From assembly GCA_045536965.1 (NCBI GenBank), contig JAZSON010000021.1, positions 70,055-134,054 of the forward strand: a DNA stretch of 64,000 nt. The letters run 5' to 3'. A program made the position numbers and the translations under genes. Position 1 is the first letter of the stretch, and each line of letters starts with the position of its first letter. The DNA is from UBA5448 sp045536965. Lineage in GTDB: Bacteria; Bacillota; Clostridia; Oscillospirales; SIG627. This document shows positions 60,190 through 64,000 of this stretch, one piece after another. The notes under the pieces were generated by a model, which ran no database searches, had not been told where the DNA came from, and worked only from the letters and a program-made list of their open reading frames with translations.

Positions 60190-61170
60190 TCATTCTTGCT
60201 TTAAATTGTTGTCTTCCAATTGAATTTGTTTAATTCGTTCTGTAAGTACTTCAAGTCCGGCTTTAAACGAATTGAAAAACTCACTTAAAAAATCTTTTGA
60301 ATATGTTAATTGTATTGCTCTATCAAAAGCGGTACAATACTTATTCAACAACGATACCATTTTTTCATAATCGTTTTTTGAAAATAATTTGCAATGTGCG
60401 ATTTTATTTCTAAAATCTTTTATTTTTTCAACATCTTCTTTAGGTTCAGAAAACTGTATTTTATCGGCAAAATACAGTTCCCAATCGTTTTTTTCTGTTC
60501 CATCCGGTGCTGGCCTTTTATGAACAAATAAAATATCTATTAGTTGGGAATAATCATAAGCATAAAAAATGTTGTCTAAACAGGGCACATTTACACCAGT
60601 ATTCTTACCACGTTTATTTAATTTCTCACCGTGAGAATAGTAATTAAATCTATATGGGAAATCCGAACCATAAACAAAATAGTAAGTGTTATATAAGAGC
60701 AACCTCATCTTTCGGTCAAATTCATCTAATTTGGGGTAAAGCATATTGCAATAATATGACGATACATCGTCGTAAGTTTTGATGATATCATAATCTTGAA
60801 CTATACATACTTTGTATCCTGAATATGTAGTAATAACCTTGGGTTTAACAAGGGCAGAATCAAAATTCTCCAAGACTCCAATATTATTAGCTTGAACCCC
60901 ATCTACAAATACATCTAAGAACATTACGCGTGGTGACTGATGTACTGTAATTTTCACTCCATTCCAACACGATTGCACATCATTTATCGAAATAGTGAAA
61001 ATCACTCCCACATCTTCAATTGTACATTGTTCTTTGGATAAATTAAGATGATGCATTAAAGTCTTCTTAAAAGTCCAAGTAGTTAAAACAATATTTTCGG
61101 TTTGTTTTTCTTTTGCCTTTTTTGTTTTCTGCTCTTTATATTTAAAAATATATGACAATTTAGAAGTCAT
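60190..61170 (-). CDS. Protein with HEPN-like RX4H motif next to a restriction enzyme
   Basis: 326 residues, start with AAAGGA upstream, 32 bases after the restriction-methylase stop. No transmembrane segment. Basic N-terminal 25 residues, a mixed alpha/beta middle, and a C-terminal helical part holding FRNKIAHCKLF (about residues 259-269). R-N-K-I-A-H fits the HEPN RNase signature RX4-6H. HEPN proteins are often abortive-infection or toxin nucleases in defence islands. No partner antitoxin is obvious unless the small gene downstream has that role. The match rests on one motif and its helical setting, so it is moderate. Confidence 0.6.
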   Translation of the reverse strand: MTSKLSYIFKYKEQKTKKAKEKQTENIVLTTWTFKKTLMHHLNLSKEQCTIEDVGVIFTISINDVQSCWNGVKITVHQSPRVMFLDVFVDGVQANNIGVLENFDSALVKPKVITTYSGYKVCIVQDYDIIKTYDDVSSYYCNMLYPKLDEFDRKMRLLLYNTYYFVYGSDFPYRFNYYSHGEKLNKRGKNTGVNVPCLDNIFYAYDYSQLIDILFVHKRPAPDGTEKNDWELYFADKIQFSEPKEDVEKIKDFRNKIAHCKLFSKNDYEKMVSLLNKYCTAFDRAIQLTYSKDFLSEFFNSFKAGLEVLTERIKQIQLEDNNLKQE

Positions 61171-61202
61171 TCTTGTCGTCCTTTATAAATTGATTTATGT
61201 AA

Positions 61203-63956
61203 TTACTTCGTTAACTCCTGATACATCTTCATAAGCTCTGCTACACAACTGCTTTCCGTCATAGTCTTCACATCAAAGCCATACGCCTGCATTACGGCGC
61301 GGTCGTTGGCTTGGTGAGCCTTGCGGAGTTCGGGTGGCATAGCAACCTCGTCATACAAATCAGCAAGGGAACAATCGGGATAGAGGGCGCGAGCATCAAG
61401 GATTGCCTGCGCAGTTTCCTCAATCTTCTTTTTTTGCTCGGCGGTAGGAGTAGGCCACGGAAAGTTGTTGTAGACAATATCTTTAGAATAACGGTAATCG
61501 CTTTTCATACGAGCACCAACACAACGCATCCATGCCATATGAACATTTGACATCAACACTCCGAATTCATATAATCCTGCGTTTTCGATAATAAATAATG
61601 TATTTCCGGCTATTGTTGTGTTATCCAAATAACCCATTGGAATATATCTACGCCCTTCCGACGATGTAATAGGAATAGCAATGTACTTGTGTGGATTTCG
61701 TTGTTCTCTAAAAAGTGTAGGCGTTGCTGCTTTTTTTCTTGCGCCTGCATCATTGCTACTTGCTCGCATTTCTTGCACCGCTTTAACTCTTTGCATAACC
61801 AGTGGCATATTCCTTAATTCGGCAGGGGAGCAATTAACGAGCCACAGGCACCAGCGTTTTTTGTTATTAATGAACTCATATCCCATCATATATCGCTTGA
61901 TATACGGAACAGCGTTGGGTTCTTTTCTTATAAACTCCTCATAATCTTTTTCTTCAATGATAAGATTTCCTCCATCCATAGCCTGATTACCCATAATAAT
62001 TTGCGGTACATTACAGATAGGAGTGCTTTTGCTTCTTATCAACAAGTCAGAGCCTTCAATCAAATATGGACTTATATTATCAACAATCTTAACTTTTCCA
62101 GAGGAAAATATTACTTTCTTTCCGTGATGCAAGTGTGAAAAACCAATAATCACACAATGTACACTTGCTTTATTATTGGATTCGCTTCCCCAAACAAAAG
62201 TAGTCCAAGCAAAATCAATATGAATATTATATTTTGAGATAAGTAAGCTCCAAAGGTCTCCTACCATTTGTCCTTGCGTAATTGAATTCGTTGACACAAA
62301 CGCAACTTGACAATGTGTACCTTGAATATATTCCGATGCGAGTTTATACCAACAACAAACGTAATCCAATAATGCGGTTTTTATTTCTTTCCCGAATATC
62401 TCTTGCATATCTTTTTTCTGTTCGCTATTAGCAAACTTAAATCCCACAAACGGAGGATTGCCCATAATGTAGTTCAGCTTGTCCTTCGGGACAACACTTT
62501 CCCAATCGGTACGGAGCGCGTTGCCTTCTACGATGTTGGCATAGGATTTCAGCGGGAGGAAATCGAGGGACATATTTACGATGTTCTCGGTTTCCTTAAG
62601 CATTTGGCTTTCTGCAATCCAAAGCGCAGTCTTGGCAACAGTTACAGCAAAATCATTGATCTCGATACCATAAAATTGACCGATGGAAACTTTGATAATA
62701 TCGCCGGTATCGAGCAAAATCTGACCTTGGTTGATAATCTCTAAAGCTTCATTCTCCAAGCGGCGCAAGGAGATGTATGTTTCGGTTAGGAAGTTACCGG
62801 AACCACAGGCAGGGTCAAAAAATGTAAGCTTTGACAGCTTTTCACGGAAAGCTCCTGCCTTATCGTTACAAAGCTTGGGAACTTTCAGCGCCTTGATCTC
62901 TGCAAGTTCCTCACGGAGTTCATCCAGGAACAGCGGATCAATCACCTTATGGATATTCTCAATAGAGGTATAATGCATACCGCCGCTGCGACGGGTTTCA
63001 GGATTCAAGGTGGATTCAAATACGGCACCAAAAATGGTGGGGCTGATCTGCGACCAGTCAAAATCCTCGCTTGCATTGTGCAGGAGAAGATCAACAATAT
63101 CCTGCGTCATATTGGGAATCTCAATATTTTCGTCAGCAAATAAGCCACCGTTCACGTAAGGAAACGCCGCCAAAGCGTCATCCATATAAGGATCACGCTC
63201 TTCGGTTTTGGTATCGAGCACACGGAAAAGGTCAATGAGTGCACGACGCACGTCCTTGACATGAAAGCTCTTTATGTAGTTGTGAAATTTCAGATGGCCG
63301 CCGAAAATACCGGCATCCTCTGCATAAAGGCAGAATACGAGACGGACACAAAGCATATTCAAGCTGCGCAGAGTTTCTTCACTGTCGGGATGAATATACT
63401 GCTTCAGAATGGCATCGTACAGTTTGCCCACAAGTTCGCCAGCTTTGATGGAGATCTGTTCCTCACGGTGCAGAAGTTCACTCTTTTCTTCCACAAGGAA
63501 CTGCAGACGATAATACTCTTTGCCGAGGTCCTTAAGCATTATACTTTCCGGCTCACCGGTAGGCTTCTCCATATCGTAAATTAGGAACTCTTCAAAATTG
63601 CAAGTGATGATCCAACGGGGACGCTGAGAATAAGGCAGTGCCGCCGAATATCTCTGTGCCTGCTGAAAAGGATTAAGCAATGTTCCATCAGACTGACGGA
63701 TGGGGCTGCGCAGATTAAGTCCCTTCTTTTTCTGCTCAATGAGCACATGTGTAGAGGGAATATGACCGTCAATAAAGCTGGTATGGTCCAGCTTTACGCG
63801 TTCTTCAAACAATATAAACTTTTCGGGCTCCGCAACGCCCAACACGTCACGTGCAAGAGAAAGCCAAAAGGACTGGCTGTCACTCTTTTCGTCACCACGA
63901 TCTTTCCAATATTCCGCAAAGGCTTTTGCGGCTCTTTTTCTATCTGTATCTGTCAT
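61203..63956 (-). CDS. MmeI-like (type IIL) fused restriction endonuclease and DNA methyltransferase
   Basis: 917 residues from MTDTDRKRAAKAFAEY, chosen by TAGGAG upstream. Order: N-terminal nuclease with D-X10-EQK (in FIDGHIPSTHVLIEQKKKG, about residues 64-77), helical spacer (about 150-330), N6-adenine methyltransferase with FDPACGSGNFL (about 380) and catalytic NPPF (about 500), then a target-recognition part and C-terminal end (FPWPTPT, AILDARALYPDCSLADLYDE). This is the layout of MmeI-family enzymes, which cut and modify DNA in one chain. MmeI has D-X9-ExK; one residue more is seen here. It is probably a defence or element-protecting system. It begins 20 bases after the ssb end. Confidence 0.85.
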   Translation of the reverse strand: MTDTDRKRAAKAFAEYWKDRGDEKSDSQSFWLSLARDVLGVAEPEKFILFEERVKLDHTSFIDGHIPSTHVLIEQKKKGLNLRSPIRQSDGTLLNPFQQAQRYSAALPYSQRPRWIITCNFEEFLIYDMEKPTGEPESIMLKDLGKEYYRLQFLVEEKSELLHREEQISIKAGELVGKLYDAILKQYIHPDSEETLRSLNMLCVRLVFCLYAEDAGIFGGHLKFHNYIKSFHVKDVRRALIDLFRVLDTKTEERDPYMDDALAAFPYVNGGLFADENIEIPNMTQDIVDLLLHNASEDFDWSQISPTIFGAVFESTLNPETRRSGGMHYTSIENIHKVIDPLFLDELREELAEIKALKVPKLCNDKAGAFREKLSKLTFFDPACGSGNFLTETYISLRRLENEALEIINQGQILLDTGDIIKVSIGQFYGIEINDFAVTVAKTALWIAESQMLKETENIVNMSLDFLPLKSYANIVEGNALRTDWESVVPKDKLNYIMGNPPFVGFKFANSEQKKDMQEIFGKEIKTALLDYVCCWYKLASEYIQGTHCQVAFVSTNSITQGQMVGDLWSLLISKYNIHIDFAWTTFVWGSESNNKASVHCVIIGFSHLHHGKKVIFSSGKVKIVDNISPYLIEGSDLLIRSKSTPICNVPQIIMGNQAMDGGNLIIEEKDYEEFIRKEPNAVPYIKRYMMGYEFINNKKRWCLWLVNCSPAELRNMPLVMQRVKAVQEMRASSNDAGARKKAATPTLFREQRNPHKYIAIPITSSEGRRYIPMGYLDNTTIAGNTLFIIENAGLYEFGVLMSNVHMAWMRCVGARMKSDYRYSKDIVYNNFPWPTPTAEQKKKIEETAQAILDARALYPDCSLADLYDEVAMPPELRKAHQANDRAVMQAYGFDVKTMTESSCVAELMKMYQELTK

Positions 63957-63975
63957 AATATTATCTCCTACCTGT

Positions 63976-64000
63976 TTAGAACGGTAAATCGTCATCATTT
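63976..64000 (-). CDS. ssb: C-terminal end of a single-stranded DNA-binding protein
   Basis: Only seven codons are inside the window. On the minus strand they read Asn-Asp-Asp-Asp-Leu-Pro-Phe and a TAA at 63978-63976. DDDLPF/DDDIPF is the conserved acidic tip of SSB proteins, which recruits repair and replication partners. An ssb gene next to a restriction gene is common in conjugative and phage elements. The gene body lies beyond the right edge. Confidence 0.7.

Noticed and set aside
1..64000. tRNA, rRNA and CRISPR arrays
   Set aside because: None was recognised on either strand by reading; a covariance search was not possible.

Overview
The window looks like a chromosomal segment of an endospore-forming, low-to-moderate-GC Firmicute of the class Clostridia (Oscillospirales-like gut lineages fit best; this is inference). 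The signs are TTGACA/TATAAT promoters with 17-base spacers, strong GGAGG ribosome-binding sites, frequent TTG starts, sporulation genes yabP and yabQ next to divIC and rqcP, and the recJ-rel-dtd-hemZ order. No tRNA, rRNA or CRISPR array was seen.

Layout. (1) 1-9.6 kb, minus strand: four paralogous parallel beta-helix proteins. Three are large lipoproteins (one cut by the left edge); the fourth is shorter, lacks any export signal, and has its own promoter and terminator. (2) 9.8-17 kb: thyA, a Gfo/Idh/MocA oxidoreductase, the UPF0210/UPF0237 pair, and a roughly 1100-residue membrane-anchored surface protein with six InlB-type repeats. (3) 17-28.5 kb, plus strand: a housekeeping and sporulation run, recJ, rel, dtd, hemZ, a uridine-kinase-like gene, a SpoVB/YabM-like flippase, mazG, hup, rqcP, yabP, yabQ, divIC. 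(4) 28.5-34 kb: a 44-residue acidic-tailed protein, a zinc-ribbon membrane protein, a hemolysin-III-family protein, a polar amino-acid ABC transporter whose binding protein appears circularly permuted, an acyltransferase-like membrane protein and a 53-residue membrane protein.

(5) 34-54 kb, minus strand: one long surface-polysaccharide operon of 19 genes. It holds a priming sugar-phosphate transferase, a DegT aminotransferase, a CapE-type dehydratase, five GT4 glycosyltransferases, two hexapeptide acyltransferases, Wzy- and Wzx-like proteins and a GT-D-like protein. Set into it are four consecutive ATP-grasp ligases and a TRAP-type large permease with a very small partner but no binding protein. 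The ligases could add amino-acid-like groups to the glycan; the permease may supply a substrate.

(6) 54.3-59.7 kb: a MATE exporter behind an RNA switch that fits guanidine-IV (mepA motif), then an iron/heme/cobalamin-type ABC transporter facing a siroheme/Fe-S reductase across a shared regulatory region. (7) 59.7-64 kb: an accessory island on the minus strand, with the end of an ssb gene, an MmeI-like restriction-methylation enzyme, a protein with a HEPN-like RX4H motif, a small conserved protein and a frameshifted remnant.

The strongest leads for new biology are the ATP-grasp/TRAP block in the polysaccharide operon, the permuted binding protein, the restriction/HEPN island, and the beta-helix family with its apparently cytoplasmic member. 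All family names come from reading the sequence; no search was run.
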